Below are positions 45,694 to 54,925 of a DNA stretch of 64,000 bases, piece by piece; within the stretch, counting starts at the first letter, position 1; every line of letters starts with the position of its first letter. Below the pieces are notes generated by a model, which saw only the letters and a program-made list of their open reading frames with translations, made no database searches and was not told the origin of the DNA. The stretch lies in assembly GCF_013201825.1 (NCBI RefSeq), contig NZ_CP053836.1, forward strand, positions 1,984,001 to 2,048,000. The letters are read 5' to 3'. This DNA is from Halarcobacter ebronensis. GTDB taxonomy: Bacteria; Campylobacterota; Campylobacteria; Campylobacterales; Arcobacteraceae. A program made the position numbers and the translations under genes.

Positions 45694-46539
45694 ATGAATC
45701 AATTCTTAACTCATTTTAAATATATATTAAAAGAAAACTTAGTAACAGCACTCTCTTTTTTTATGTTTTTTGTAATAGTTTTTTTATCAATATTTGGCTC
45801 ATACCTTGCCCCTTATGATCCACTTTTAACAGACGCAACAGCTGTTTTATCTCCCCCTTCATTAGCTCATCCATTTGGGACTGATAATTTAGGAAGAGAT
45901 GTATTAAGCAGAGTAATTGTTGCCACAAGACTTGATTTATGGATCGCTTTTTCTGCTGTATTTTTATCATTTTTTATTGGTAGTGCCTTAGGTGCAATTT
46001 CAGGTTTTTGGGGAGGATGGCTTGACAAAATTATAGGAAGATTTTGTGATGCTATTATGGCATTTCCCCTTTTTGTTTTAGCAATGGGAATAGTTGCAAC
46101 ATTAGGGAATTCAGTGGAAAATATCATCTACGCAACAGCAATAATCAATCTTCCTTTTTATGCAAGAGTTACAAGATCTGAAGTTCTAATTAGAAGAGAT
46201 GCAGGTTATGTACAAGCAGCAAAATTAAATGGAAACTCTGATTTAAGAATCTTAGCTCTACAAATTTTTCCAAACTCTTTGCCCCCTATGATGATTCAAG
46301 TATCTCTTAATATGGGATGGGCAATATTAAATGCCGCTGGACTTTCGTTTATTGGTCTTGGTGTTAGACCTCCTGATGCAGAGTGGGGAATCATGGTAGC
46401 TGAAGGCGCAACATATATTGTTTCAGGTGAGTGGTGGTTAGCACTCTTTCCAGGACTTGCTCTAATGCTTGCAGTTTTCTGTTTTAACCTCTTAGGTGAT
46501 GGTCTAAGAGATTTAGTTGACCCTAAAAAAAGAACATAA
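45694..46539 (+). CDS. ABC transporter permease, DppC type
   Basis: This second permease of 281 residues carries HPFGTDNLGRDVLSRVIVATRLDL, the EAA loop YARVTRSEVLIRRDAGYVQAAKLNG and LSFIGLGVRPPDAEWG, all typical of DppC/OppC proteins. It pairs with the preceding permease and lies 9 nt downstream with AAGGA as ribosome binding site. Confidence 0.93.
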   Translation: MNQFLTHFKYILKENLVTALSFFMFFVIVFLSIFGSYLAPYDPLLTDATAVLSPPSLAHPFGTDNLGRDVLSRVIVATRLDLWIAFSAVFLSFFIGSALGAISGFWGGWLDKIIGRFCDAIMAFPLFVLAMGIVATLGNSVENIIYATAIINLPFYARVTRSEVLIRRDAGYVQAAKLNGNSDLRILALQIFPNSLPPMMIQVSLNMGWAILNAAGLSFIGLGVRPPDAEWGIMVAEGATYIVSGEWWLALFPGLALMLAVFCFNLLGDGLRDLVDPKKRT

Positions 46540-46548
46540 GGATATAAA

Positions 46549-48270
46549 ATGTATTCATTTTTAAATATTGATAAACTAAGTGTCGATTTCAAAACAAGAA
46601 ATGGAATTGTTCATGGGGTTAAAGAGGTATCTTTTGAGATAGATAAGGGTCAAATTTTAGGTGTTATTGGGGAGAGTGGTTCTGGGAAATCGGTAACTGC
46701 ATTTACTGTTTTGGGACTTCTTGATAGTGCTGGATATGTAAGTAATGGAGAGATTAAATATGAAGGTTTTTCCCTTACAAAAGCAAAAGAGAAAGAACTA
46801 AGAGAGTATAGAGGTAGAGAAATCTCTATGATTTTTCAAAATCCAAGGGCTGCACTAAATCCAATTAGATGTGTAGGTAAACAAATAGAAGATGTACTTA
46901 TTTGCCATAAACAAGCTACAAAACAGGATGCAAAAGAGAAAGCTATTAAAATGCTTGAAAAAGTAAAAATAGTAAATGCAAAACAGAGATATTGGTCATA
47001 CCCTTTTGAACTATCAGGAGGTATGTGTCAAAGGGTTATGATTGCAATTGCAATTGCTTGTAATCCAAGACTATTAATTGCTGATGAACCAACAACAGGG
47101 CTTGATGTTACTACTCAAAAAGTAATTATGGATTTAATAAAAGAGTTAGCAAAACAACACAATATGTCAGTTATGCTTATTACCCATGACTTAGGGATGG
47201 CAGCACTATATTGTGATAATATTTGTGTTATGCAAAAGGGTGAAATAGTTGAAAAAAACTCTGTTTTTAATCTTTTTAGAAACCCTACCCATCCTTATAC
47301 AAAAAAACTAATCGCAGCCTCTCCTGGACCTAAATCAAAACTTGAAGATTTAACTGCAATTCCAGATGAGATGGAGAATGAAACTATAAAAATAGTAAAA
47401 AAAGAGGAGAAAAAAAAGCTAATTAAATCAAATGAGATAGTACTTGAAGTTATAGATTTAGTTAAAAAATTTCCTATTGGTAAAAAAGCACTTTTTTCTT
47501 TTTCAAAAAAAGATGAAGAGGAGGTTTTTACAGCTGTAAATGGTATATCATTTTCTTTAAAAAGAGGTGAAAGTCTAGGTTTGGTTGGAGAATCAGGTTG
47601 CGGAAAATCAACAACTTCAAATATGATAACAAAACTTTTAGAACCAACCTCAGGTGATATTATCTTAGAAAATGAAAATATAACCCCTTATAGTGCTACA
47701 GCTTTTGCCAAAATGAAACAAAGAAGTAAAATTCAAATGGTTTTTCAAGACCCAACTGAGAGTCTAAATCCTAGATTTACAGCCTTTGATTCAATCTCTG
47801 AGCCTTTAAAAAGATTACTTAATATGAAAAACAATAAAGAGATAAAAAAAAGAGTTGAAGAGTTAAGTTTAATGGTTGGACTTCCTATTCATCTTCTTTC
47901 TAGATTTCCCCACCAATTATCTGGTGGACAAAAAGCAAGAGTTGGAATAGCAAGAGCAATATCAGTAAATCCAAAGGTTTTAATCCTTGATGAACCAACC
48001 TCAGCTTTGGATGTATCTGTACAAGCAGTTGTTTTACAACTTTTAGACAAATTAAAAAGAGAGTTACAAATGAGTTATATTTTTGTATCTCACGATTTAA
48101 ATGTGGTTAAACTGCTTTGTGAAAGGGTTATTGTGATGAATAGAGGAGAGATTATTGAACAAGGAAATGTTTATGATATTTTAGAAAATCCCAAAGAGGA
48201 GTATACTAAAAAACTTATTGCATCAATACCTCATTTTGAGCCTGAGAAACTAGCTCTTGTTGAGGAATAA
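46549..48270 (+). CDS. Fused double ABC ATPase, DppD-DppF type
   Basis: Two ATPase domains are joined in one 573-residue chain. The first has GVIGESGSGKSVTA (Walker A), FQNPRAALNPI (Q loop), LSGGMCQRVMIA (signature) and LLIADEPTTGLD (Walker B); the second has GLVGESGCGKSTTSN, FQDPTESLNPRF, LSGGQKARVGIA and LILDEPTSALD. The linker at about 270-300 is Glu/Lys rich. The first signature Gln-Cys (GMCQR) and the second Lys-Ala (GQKAR) depart slightly from GGQ(Q/R). It energises the permeases encoded upstream. Confidence 0.93.
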   Translation: MYSFLNIDKLSVDFKTRNGIVHGVKEVSFEIDKGQILGVIGESGSGKSVTAFTVLGLLDSAGYVSNGEIKYEGFSLTKAKEKELREYRGREISMIFQNPRAALNPIRCVGKQIEDVLICHKQATKQDAKEKAIKMLEKVKIVNAKQRYWSYPFELSGGMCQRVMIAIAIACNPRLLIADEPTTGLDVTTQKVIMDLIKELAKQHNMSVMLITHDLGMAALYCDNICVMQKGEIVEKNSVFNLFRNPTHPYTKKLIAASPGPKSKLEDLTAIPDEMENETIKIVKKEEKKKLIKSNEIVLEVIDLVKKFPIGKKALFSFSKKDEEEVFTAVNGISFSLKRGESLGLVGESGCGKSTTSNMITKLLEPTSGDIILENENITPYSATAFAKMKQRSKIQMVFQDPTESLNPRFTAFDSISEPLKRLLNMKNNKEIKKRVEELSLMVGLPIHLLSRFPHQLSGGQKARVGIARAISVNPKVLILDEPTSALDVSVQAVVLQLLDKLKRELQMSYIFVSHDLNVVKLLCERVIVMNRGEIIEQGNVYDILENPKEEYTKKLIASIPHFEPEKLALVEE

Positions 48271-48281
48271 GCCTTTTTGGA

Positions 48282-48287
48282 TATAAT
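48282..48287 (+). promoter_or_regulatory. -10 box directly before the response regulator start
   Basis: TATAAT ends 7 nt before the ATG at 48295, with no ribosome binding site between, so a promoter here would give a leaderless transcript for the two-component genes. They may also be read from the atzF operon, since the ATPase stop is only 24 nt upstream. Confidence 0.4.
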
Positions 48288-48294
48288 TTTTACC

Positions 48295-48975
48295 ATGAAA
48301 AATATACTAAAGTATTTAACAATTTTATATGTTGAAGATGATGACGAAGTAAGAATAAATATCTCAAACTCCATAGCAAATATGGTAAAAAAAGTATATA
48401 CTGCATCAAATGCAGTAGATGCTTTGGAACTTTATGACAAATATAAACCTGATATTATCTTTACAGATATTGATATGAAAGGTATGAACGGTTTAGATTT
48501 TGTTAAAGAGATAAGAGAAGAGGATAGTTTAACTCCAATTGTTGTATTAACAGCTTTTAAAACTGAAAGATTTTTAATGCAAGCTGTCTCTTTACACCTT
48601 GAATCTTATATTATAAAACCTATCTCTTACAAAGATTTAAAAGAGGCACTGTTTAACTGTTCAGAAAAACTTTTAGAGAGAAACAAATTTGAGATTATTT
48701 TTCCAAATAATGCAAAATATAATATTCATACAACAATTTTTACAAATGAAAAAGGCGAAATTGAAAAACTTCAAAACAAAGAGAAACTTCTTTTAGAGAC
48801 ACTAATTGAGTTTAAAAATGAGCTTGTCTTTTATGATATTATTGAAGAAAATGTTTGGGAAGGTGATAGTTTAAATAAAGGTACCCTAAAAGTGCTAATA
48901 GGAAAACTAAGACATAAAATTGGTAAAAATACCATAGTTAACGAAAATGAACAAGGATACAGGCTTTTACTTTGA
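48295..48975 (+). CDS. OmpR-type response regulator of the atzF locus
   Basis: This regulator has about 226 residues. The receiver domain shows ILYVEDDDEVRINI (acidic pocket), the phosphoacceptor in IIFTDIDMKGMNGLD, VVLTAF and IIKPISYKDL. The C-terminal half ends GTLKVLIGKLRHKIG and NEQGYRLLL, a winged-helix domain. The start was set at the ATG at 48295; a TTG six codons upstream is possible but weaker. The stop overlaps the kinase start (TTGA). Confidence 0.9.
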   Translation: MKNILKYLTILYVEDDDEVRINISNSIANMVKKVYTASNAVDALELYDKYKPDIIFTDIDMKGMNGLDFVKEIREEDSLTPIVVLTAFKTERFLMQAVSLHLESYIIKPISYKDLKEALFNCSEKLLERNKFEIIFPNNAKYNIHTTIFTNEKGEIEKLQNKEKLLLETLIEFKNELVFYDIIEENVWEGDSLNKGTLKVLIGKLRHKIGKNTIVNENEQGYRLLL

Positions 48976-50681
48976 TAAAAAATAGATATAAACTTCACGT
49001 CTCTTCTATAATAATAATTGGTCTTTTACTCTCTTTAGCTGTAGGTTATATTATTTATAGTATGGAAGAAAAAGCAATTAAAAATAGCTTTGAAAATATT
49101 GTTGATAATAAGATGAAATCTTTTTATAGAGAGATTTTAGTAAACCTAGAAACACTTTATACCCTCTCAATTTTGTTTAATGACAATAAAACACCTTCAA
49201 AAGAGGAGTTCGCTAAAGAGGCAAAAAAGATTATCAAAAGACATAATGCAATTCAAGCTTTAGAGTGGATTCCTAAAGTTGAAAACAAAAATAGAAAAGA
49301 GTTTGAAAAAGAGTTTTTCTTTACTAAACAACTTCCAAATAAAAGTATGCAAAGAGTTGAAGAAAAAGAGTTTTATTTCCCTGTTTATTATGTGGAGCCA
49401 TATAAAAACAATGAAAAAGCCTTGGGTTTTGATCTATCAAGTAATCCAAGTAGAAATCAAACAATTCAAGCTGCACTAAAAACAAAAAGTCCTCAAATAA
49501 CGCAAGCAATAGAGCTTGTACAATACAATAATAAAAAAGGATTTTTAGCTTTTTTACCAATATTTGACAAAAAAGAAGAGATACGAGGTTTTGTTCTTGG
49601 AGTTTTTGTTATTGAAGATATTTTTGAAAAATCAGTTTTAAATGATGACTTTTCTAAAGATACTAGCTTTAAAATCTTTGACCATAATAGCAGTAAAAAA
49701 GAGCCTATTTTCACATATAATTTAGAAAATAAAAACTATAAACATATAAAATATAAAAAAGATTTGCCACAAATGTGGTCAAGACAATGGAATTTTGAAG
49801 CAATACCAAATGTTAATTATATTATTCAAAATAGAAGTATTGCCTTTGAATTAAGCCTTATTGTTGGAGTTTTACTAACTATTATAGTCTCTTATAAAAT
49901 TAATAGAGATCATAATCAAAAACTAGAATCAATACAACAGCTAAAAAACAAAGATGATATTTTATATATTCAATCAAGATATGCAACCATAGGAGAAACC
50001 CTTTCAAATATTGAACACCAGTGGAGAAGTCCACTTTCAAAACTCTCTTCAAATGTGATTGCCATACAAAGTGAATTGGAGTTTAAAGGGATTCCTACAA
50101 AACAAAAACTTTTAAACTTTTTAGATAATATGCAAAATACTTTGAACTATATGGGTAATTTGGTTGATGAATTTAAAAATTTTCATATCCAAGATAAAAG
50201 TAAAGAGAGTTTTCTTTTTAGTAATACTTTAGATGTTGCACTAAAACTTTTAGAACATGATTTTATTAAATTGAAAGTTGAAGTAATAAGAAATAAAAAA
50301 GATAATATGCAGCTTTTTGGATATCAAAATGAGTTTTCACAAGTTCTAATAAATATCCTTTCAAACAGCAGAGATGCCTTTATTGGAAGAAAAATATCTA
50401 ATCCAATAATACAAATACAAACCTATACAAAAGAATCAAAAAACTATATAAAAATAAGAGACAACGCAGGAGGAATAGAAGAGGAACATATAGAAAATAT
50501 TTTTGAACAGTTTTACTCTACAAAAGATAGTTCAGGAATTGGTCTACACCTTTCAAAAATGATTATTTCAGAACATATGGATGGAAATATAGAGGTTGAA
50601 AACTGCAAATTCTCCCTACTCTCAAAAAGACATAAAGGTACAACTTTTATTATAGAACTTCCAATTGTAAACCTAGTCTAA
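48972..50681 (+). CDS. CHASE-domain sensor histidine kinase (TTG start)
   Basis: This 569-residue kinase starts at TTG within the TTGA overlap with the regulator. A helix at 9-30 and one at about 291-309 enclose a periplasmic CHASE domain (about 50-275; ALEWIPKVENKNRKEFE, FPVYYVEPYKNNEKALGFDL, FLPIFDKKEEIRGFVLGVF). CHASE domains bind small ligands; the plant cytokinin receptors use it for adenine derivatives. The dimerisation domain has His349 in NIEHQWRSPLSKL, and the catalytic domain has NILSNSRDAF, IRDNAGGIEEEH and SSGIGLHLSKMI. It presumably senses the compound handled by the locus. Confidence 0.88.
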   Translation: MIKNRYKLHVSSIIIIGLLLSLAVGYIIYSMEEKAIKNSFENIVDNKMKSFYREILVNLETLYTLSILFNDNKTPSKEEFAKEAKKIIKRHNAIQALEWIPKVENKNRKEFEKEFFFTKQLPNKSMQRVEEKEFYFPVYYVEPYKNNEKALGFDLSSNPSRNQTIQAALKTKSPQITQAIELVQYNNKKGFLAFLPIFDKKEEIRGFVLGVFVIEDIFEKSVLNDDFSKDTSFKIFDHNSSKKEPIFTYNLENKNYKHIKYKKDLPQMWSRQWNFEAIPNVNYIIQNRSIAFELSLIVGVLLTIIVSYKINRDHNQKLESIQQLKNKDDILYIQSRYATIGETLSNIEHQWRSPLSKLSSNVIAIQSELEFKGIPTKQKLLNFLDNMQNTLNYMGNLVDEFKNFHIQDKSKESFLFSNTLDVALKLLEHDFIKLKVEVIRNKKDNMQLFGYQNEFSQVLINILSNSRDAFIGRKISNPIIQIQTYTKESKNYIKIRDNAGGIEEEHIENIFEQFYSTKDSSGIGLHLSKMIISEHMDGNIEVENCKFSLLSKRHKGTTFIIELPIVNLV

Positions 50682-50709
50682 TTGATTCTACTCACACAAT
50701 AAAATAATT

Positions 50710-50752
50710 TTAGCACTCACACTTGACAAGTGCTAATTTTATGTGTTATAAT
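50710..50752 (+). promoter_or_regulatory. CIRCE (HrcA) operator overlapping a sigma70 promoter
   Basis: TTAGCACTC (50710-50718), a 9-nt spacer and AAGTGCTAA (50728-50736) match the CIRCE consensus TTAGCACTC-N9-GAGTGCTAA with one mismatch. A consensus -35, TTGACA (50723-50728), lies inside the element, and TATAAT (50747-50752) follows after an 18-nt spacer. HrcA bound here would block the promoter, so the downstream gene should be induced by heat. No chaperone gene is near. Confidence 0.88.
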
Positions 50753-50781
50753 GAGTGAAATTTAATAAAGGATGTAAGGTT

Positions 50782-51342
50782 ATGAAAGATTTCAATAATT
50801 TGACAACAACAGAATCTTTTATAAACTATTATAAAAAAGATTCAAACAATATTTATAATAATTTTTTTCAAAAAAATAAAATAGTTGATTTAATCACAAA
50901 ATATGAATTGTATTATCAAATCTCATTAGGTAATTTTATTTTTGAAACCTTTTTAGATCAAGAGAGTACAGTAAAAAAACTTGAAGAATTAAATCTATAT
51001 ATTACCCCTGAAATTGCACTATTTAATATTTATAAAATAATAGAAGAGAACCAATTTAGTAACTCTATGGAAAAAGAGTTGGAAAATTTGATTAAAAGAG
51101 ATGCTTCTTTAAAAGCATTAGAAGATTTTGTAACAAAAGATAAAGATTTATTAGGTGCTAAATATTACATATCAGTAAAAAAAGAGGATATTTTAAAGGA
51201 TAAATTCTTTAATAAAATAATGCAATATAATTTCGAATCTAACTATCAAAGAACTTTTGAGCACTATAACTTAGTTGTAAGTGATAAGTTTATACAAAAT
51301 CTACAAATAAAAATATTGGAGTATGCTAAAGAGACTATTTAA
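50782..51342 (+). CDS. Hypothetical protein under CIRCE/HrcA control
   Basis: No known family was recognised. The start was placed at the ATG at 50782 because a GTG at 50755 lies upstream of the predicted transcription start. The product has 186 residues, is rich in Asn, Lys, Glu and Phe/Tyr, mostly helical, without signal peptide or membrane helix, and has no J domain, alpha-crystallin or zinc motif. It is not chaperone-like in any way I can see. The operator before it points to a role in the heat-shock response. It stands alone, convergent with a tiny possible gene. Confidence 0.8.
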   Translation: MKDFNNLTTTESFINYYKKDSNNIYNNFFQKNKIVDLITKYELYYQISLGNFIFETFLDQESTVKKLEELNLYITPEIALFNIYKIIEENQFSNSMEKELENLIKRDASLKALEDFVTKDKDLLGAKYYISVKKEDILKDKFFNKIMQYNFESNYQRTFEHYNLVVSDKFIQNLQIKILEYAKETI

Positions 51343-51506
51343 TATAGTCTTGCATACTCGACCTCTTCTTTTCTTTTTTTAATCTTTAAAAAGATAAACA
51401 TTAAATAAAAACCCAAAACACTCTTTATTATCAATGACATATAATAATAAATAATAAGTTTTTTATATTTTAGTTCCAATAATACATAAGTAAATAAAAA
51501 AATCAT
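51339..51506 (-). CDS. Possible small membrane protein
   Basis: Fifty-five codons encode two hydrophobic helices (MIFLFTYVLLEL and SLIIKSVLGFYLMFIFLKI) and a charged C-terminus (KKRKEEVEYARLY). The positive-inside pattern is sensible, but there is no good ribosome binding site and the region is AT-rich, so it may be a chance frame. A GTG at 51524 is an alternative start. It overlaps the stop of the CIRCE-controlled gene by 4 nt. Confidence 0.35.
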   Translation of the reverse strand: MIFLFTYVLLELKYKKLIIYYYMSLIIKSVLGFYLMFIFLKIKKRKEEVEYARLY

Positions 51507-51561
51507 CGTAATATAATAATCCACTTAATAGAATTCAATAAAAATTTTAAGGAGATTTTTA

Positions 51562-53145
51562 ATGACAAGATTTTTAAATATTTTAATTTTTATATTAATA
51601 ATAACTTTTTTTGCAGCTTGTAGCACAGATAAAAAAGAGCCAAAAAATAAAAATCAACTTATTTTTGCTAGTACAAAAGATATTAGAGATATCAACCCTC
51701 ACCTTTATAGAGGAGAGATGGCAGCCCAAAATATGGTTTTTGAATCTTTAGTTATAAACACAGAAGAAGGAATTAAACCTTGGCTTGCAAAAAGTTGGGA
51801 TATTTCAAAAGATGGAAAAAATTATACTTTTCATCTAAGAGATAATATCTTTTTTTCCGATGGAACTGCTTTTACAGCAGAAGTAGTAAAAAAGAATTTT
51901 GATGCTGTTATGGAAAATAGAATAAGGCACTCATGGATGGAATTAATAAATGAGATAAATTATACAGAAGTTATTGATCCTTATACTTTTAAAATTAATT
52001 TAAAAAATGCATATTATCCCACCCTTATTGAACTATCTCTAACCCGTCCTTTTAGATTTATTTCACCAAATTGTTTTAAAAATAATAAGACTAAAGATGG
52101 TGTAAATTGTTATATAGGAACTGGTCCTTGGATTTTAAAAGAACATAAAAAAAATAATTATACACTTTTTGAAGAAAATAAAAATTACTGGAATATAAAA
52201 CCTAAAATAACTTCAGTTAAATGGAGAGTAATCCCCGATCATCAATCTTTAATTTTTGCCTTAGAAAAAGGTGAAATTGACCTTATTTTTGGTTCTGATG
52301 GAGATATGATTGATTTAAATGTATTTACAATGTTAGAGAAAAATAAAAAATATTCTACTATTTTAAGTAATCCAATTGCCTCAAGAACTATCGTTATAAA
52401 TACGAACAGAGAAATTACAAAGGATATAAAAGTCAGAGAAGCATTAGAGTATGCAATTGACAAAAAAAGTATTGTTTCAGGGATATTAAATGGAACTGAA
52501 AAGATTGCAGATACTCTTTTTTCAAAAAATATACCATATTCAAACATCCCTTTGAGCATAAAAGAGTATGAAACAAAAAAAGCAAATGAAATTTTAGAAA
52601 AAGATGGTTGGATTCTTAACAAAGAGACAAAAATAAGAGAAAAAGATAATAAACAATTACATATAAAGCTCTACTACAATGCAAAAAATGCACAAGAAAA
52701 GATTATTAGTGAATATATCCAAAGTAATCTAAAAGATATTGGTATTAAACTATCTATTATAGGAGAAGAGAAACAAACATTTTTGGATAGACAAAGAAGT
52801 GGTGATTTTGATTTAGTTTACTCTTTGTCTTGGGGAGCACCATATGATCCTCAATCTTATATCTCTTCTTGGAGAGCACTTTCACATAGTGATTATCAAG
52901 CACAATTAGGTTTAGCAAAAAAAGAGTGGTTAGATAATCAAATAAAAGCTATTTTACTAGAAACCAATGAAAAAAATAGAGAGAGGATGTATTATGAAAT
53001 ATTTAAATATATTCATGATCAGTATGTCTACATCCCTTTAAGTTACTCAAGAACAAAAGCAGTATTTAATCCAAATCTAAAAGGGGTAACTTTTAATATT
53101 TCACAATATGAGATACCATTTGAGAAATTTTATTTTGAAGAGTAA
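51562..53145 (+). CDS. nikA: Nickel-binding lipoprotein, NikA type
   Basis: This 527-residue family 5 binding protein has a lipoprotein signal (lipobox FAAC, Cys at 20), so it is tethered to the inner membrane rather than free as in E. coli. It aligns well to E. coli NikA throughout: INPHLYRGEMAAQNMVFESL, KPWLAKSWDISKDGKNYTF, RPFRFISP, GTGPWILKEH, WGAPYDPQSYISSWRA and SHSDYQAQLGL, retaining the Arg and His regions that line the nickel site. A strong AAGGAG precedes the ATG. It is the first gene of nikABCDE. Confidence 0.9.
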   Translation: MTRFLNILIFILIITFFAACSTDKKEPKNKNQLIFASTKDIRDINPHLYRGEMAAQNMVFESLVINTEEGIKPWLAKSWDISKDGKNYTFHLRDNIFFSDGTAFTAEVVKKNFDAVMENRIRHSWMELINEINYTEVIDPYTFKINLKNAYYPTLIELSLTRPFRFISPNCFKNNKTKDGVNCYIGTGPWILKEHKKNNYTLFEENKNYWNIKPKITSVKWRVIPDHQSLIFALEKGEIDLIFGSDGDMIDLNVFTMLEKNKKYSTILSNPIASRTIVINTNREITKDIKVREALEYAIDKKSIVSGILNGTEKIADTLFSKNIPYSNIPLSIKEYETKKANEILEKDGWILNKETKIREKDNKQLHIKLYYNAKNAQEKIISEYIQSNLKDIGIKLSIIGEEKQTFLDRQRSGDFDLVYSLSWGAPYDPQSYISSWRALSHSDYQAQLGLAKKEWLDNQIKAILLETNEKNRERMYYEIFKYIHDQYVYIPLSYSRTKAVFNPNLKGVTFNISQYEIPFEKFYFEE

Positions 53146-54076
53146 ATATATTCAGAACTTAATAGTAAAAAGAATAGTTACGTTACCTCTCTTATTACTA
53201 TTAATCTCTTTTGGTTCATTTTTTTTAGCTAATTTGTCACCAAGTGATCCAGCGGAGGTTACACTTAGAGTCAATGATATTGTTCCTACAAAAGAAGCAA
53301 TTGAAGAAACAAGAAAAGAATTAGGCTTAGATAGACCTTTTTTGGAGCAATACATGACTTGGGTGTCAAATATTGTTTTAAAAGGAGATTTTGGATTTAG
53401 TTATGAATCAAAAAAGAGTGTATTAAAAGAATTATTACAGGCTACTCCTATAACTTTTTATCTTACAATTTTTGCTTTAGGATTAATAGTATTTTTTAGT
53501 TTTTTCTTTGGAATTCTTTGTGCAGTTTATGAAAATCATTGGTTTGATAAAACAATAAGGAGTCTTATCTTTATTACAACAGCAACTCCAAGTTTTTGGT
53601 TAGGATTACTTCTTATTTGGTTTTTTTCCCTTAAGCTTAATCTTTTACCCTCAGGAGGCTATGATTCAATATATTCATTAATCTTGCCAGCTTTTACTTT
53701 GGCAATTACCTATATATCAACTTTTATAAGAATAATAAGAAATTCGCTAATAGAGATAAAAGATGCTCCTTTTATAATCTATGCAAAACTAAGAGGATTG
53801 AAAAAAAGTAAAATATTAAAACACCAAATTAAAAATATCATACCCCCTTTTATTGTGGCTTTAAATATGTCAATACCTAGACTATTTGCAGGAACTATTA
53901 TTGTTGAAAATGTTTTTGGATTGCCAGGACTAGGAAGAATCTGTATACAAGCAATTTTTAATAGAGACTTTCCCATAATCCAAACATATATTCTTTTTAT
54001 GGCAATTCTTTTTATAGTTTTTAATCTAATAGCAGATCTTTGGATTGTAATAAAAGATCCAAGAAAAAGAGTATAA
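53108..54076 (+). CDS. nikB: Nickel ABC transporter permease NikB
   Basis: This permease has up to 322 residues. Motifs are LANLSPSDPAEVTLRVND, ELGLDRPFLEQYMTW and the EAA-like ARLRGL equivalent AKLRGLKKSKILKHQIKN, plus FGLPGLGRICIQAIFNRDFPIIQ. The start is uncertain: the ATG at 53108 overlaps nikA by 38 nt without a ribosome binding site, and a TTG at 53135 would give a length closer to E. coli NikB. The nickel assignment rests on the neighbouring NikA. Confidence 0.85.
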   Translation: MRYHLRNFILKSKYIQNLIVKRIVTLPLLLLLISFGSFFLANLSPSDPAEVTLRVNDIVPTKEAIEETRKELGLDRPFLEQYMTWVSNIVLKGDFGFSYESKKSVLKELLQATPITFYLTIFALGLIVFFSFFFGILCAVYENHWFDKTIRSLIFITTATPSFWLGLLLIWFFSLKLNLLPSGGYDSIYSLILPAFTLAITYISTFIRIIRNSLIEIKDAPFIIYAKLRGLKKSKILKHQIKNIIPPFIVALNMSIPRLFAGTIIVENVFGLPGLGRICIQAIFNRDFPIIQTYILFMAILFIVFNLIADLWIVIKDPRKRV

Positions 54077-54925
54077 ATGAGAAAAGATTTTTTAAATAAA
54101 CTCTTCAAAGAGCCTCTTAGCCTAATCTCAATACTTTTTATATTAATAACCATAATCTTAGGAATTTTTGCACCTTTTTTTGCACCAAATAATCCCTATG
54201 AACCTAACTTAATAAATAAACTTCAATCTTTTAGTTTACAATACCCTTTAGGAACAGATTATCTAGGTAGATGCATCGCCTCAAGATTAATCTATGGAAT
54301 AAGAATTACCCTTTTTTATTCATTTCTTGCTATGACAATTACTGTATCTATTGGTCTATTTTTTGGTCTTTTAGCAAGTTTTTTTAAAAAAAGTAGTGAC
54401 TATATATTAAGAGTGTGTGATATTATGTTAACTTTTCCTAGTGAATTGATTATGATTACAATTGTAGGTGTATTGGGAACTGGTATAGAGAATATTATTA
54501 TTGCAAACATAGTTGCAAAGATTGCTTGGTATACTAGAATGACCTATATTTTTACAGAAAAACATGTAAATAAAAATTATATACAATTTGCAAAACTTAT
54601 GGGGACCCCTTCAAAAACCATACTTAAAAAACATCTTTTGCCTCTTATAATAAGCGATATAATAATGCTTGCAACACTAAACATTGGAACTGTAATCTTA
54701 AGTATTTCTGCTTTATCTTTTTTAGGTTTAGGTGTACAGGCCCCTAGTTGTGAATGGGGAATAATGTTAAATGAAGCAAAAAATGTAATGAGTATATCTC
54801 CTTTTCAGATGATAGCGCCAGGAGTTATGATTCTTTTTAGTGTTGCTGCTTTTAACTTTTTAGGAGATAGTATTAGAGATGCTTTAGATCCAAACTTTTA
54901 TAGGATTGAAAAGGAGAAGATTTGA
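54077..54925 (+). CDS. nikC: Nickel ABC transporter permease NikC
   Basis: This second permease of 282 residues contains YPLGTDYLGRCIASRLIYGIRITL, the EAA loop TRMTYIFTEKHVNKNYIQFAKLMG and ISALSFLGLGVQAPSCEWGIMLNEAKN. It starts directly after the nikB stop and its stop overlaps the nikD TTG start. Confidence 0.9.
   Translation: MRKDFLNKLFKEPLSLISILFILITIILGIFAPFFAPNNPYEPNLINKLQSFSLQYPLGTDYLGRCIASRLIYGIRITLFYSFLAMTITVSIGLFFGLLASFFKKSSDYILRVCDIMLTFPSELIMITIVGVLGTGIENIIIANIVAKIAWYTRMTYIFTEKHVNKNYIQFAKLMGTPSKTILKKHLLPLIISDIIMLATLNIGTVILSISALSFLGLGVQAPSCEWGIMLNEAKNVMSISPFQMIAPGVMILFSVAAFNFLGDSIRDALDPNFYRIEKEKI

Noticed and set aside
50755-50781. GTG at 50755 as start of the CIRCE-controlled gene
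   Set aside because: It lies upstream of the transcription start predicted from the TATAAT at 50747-50752.
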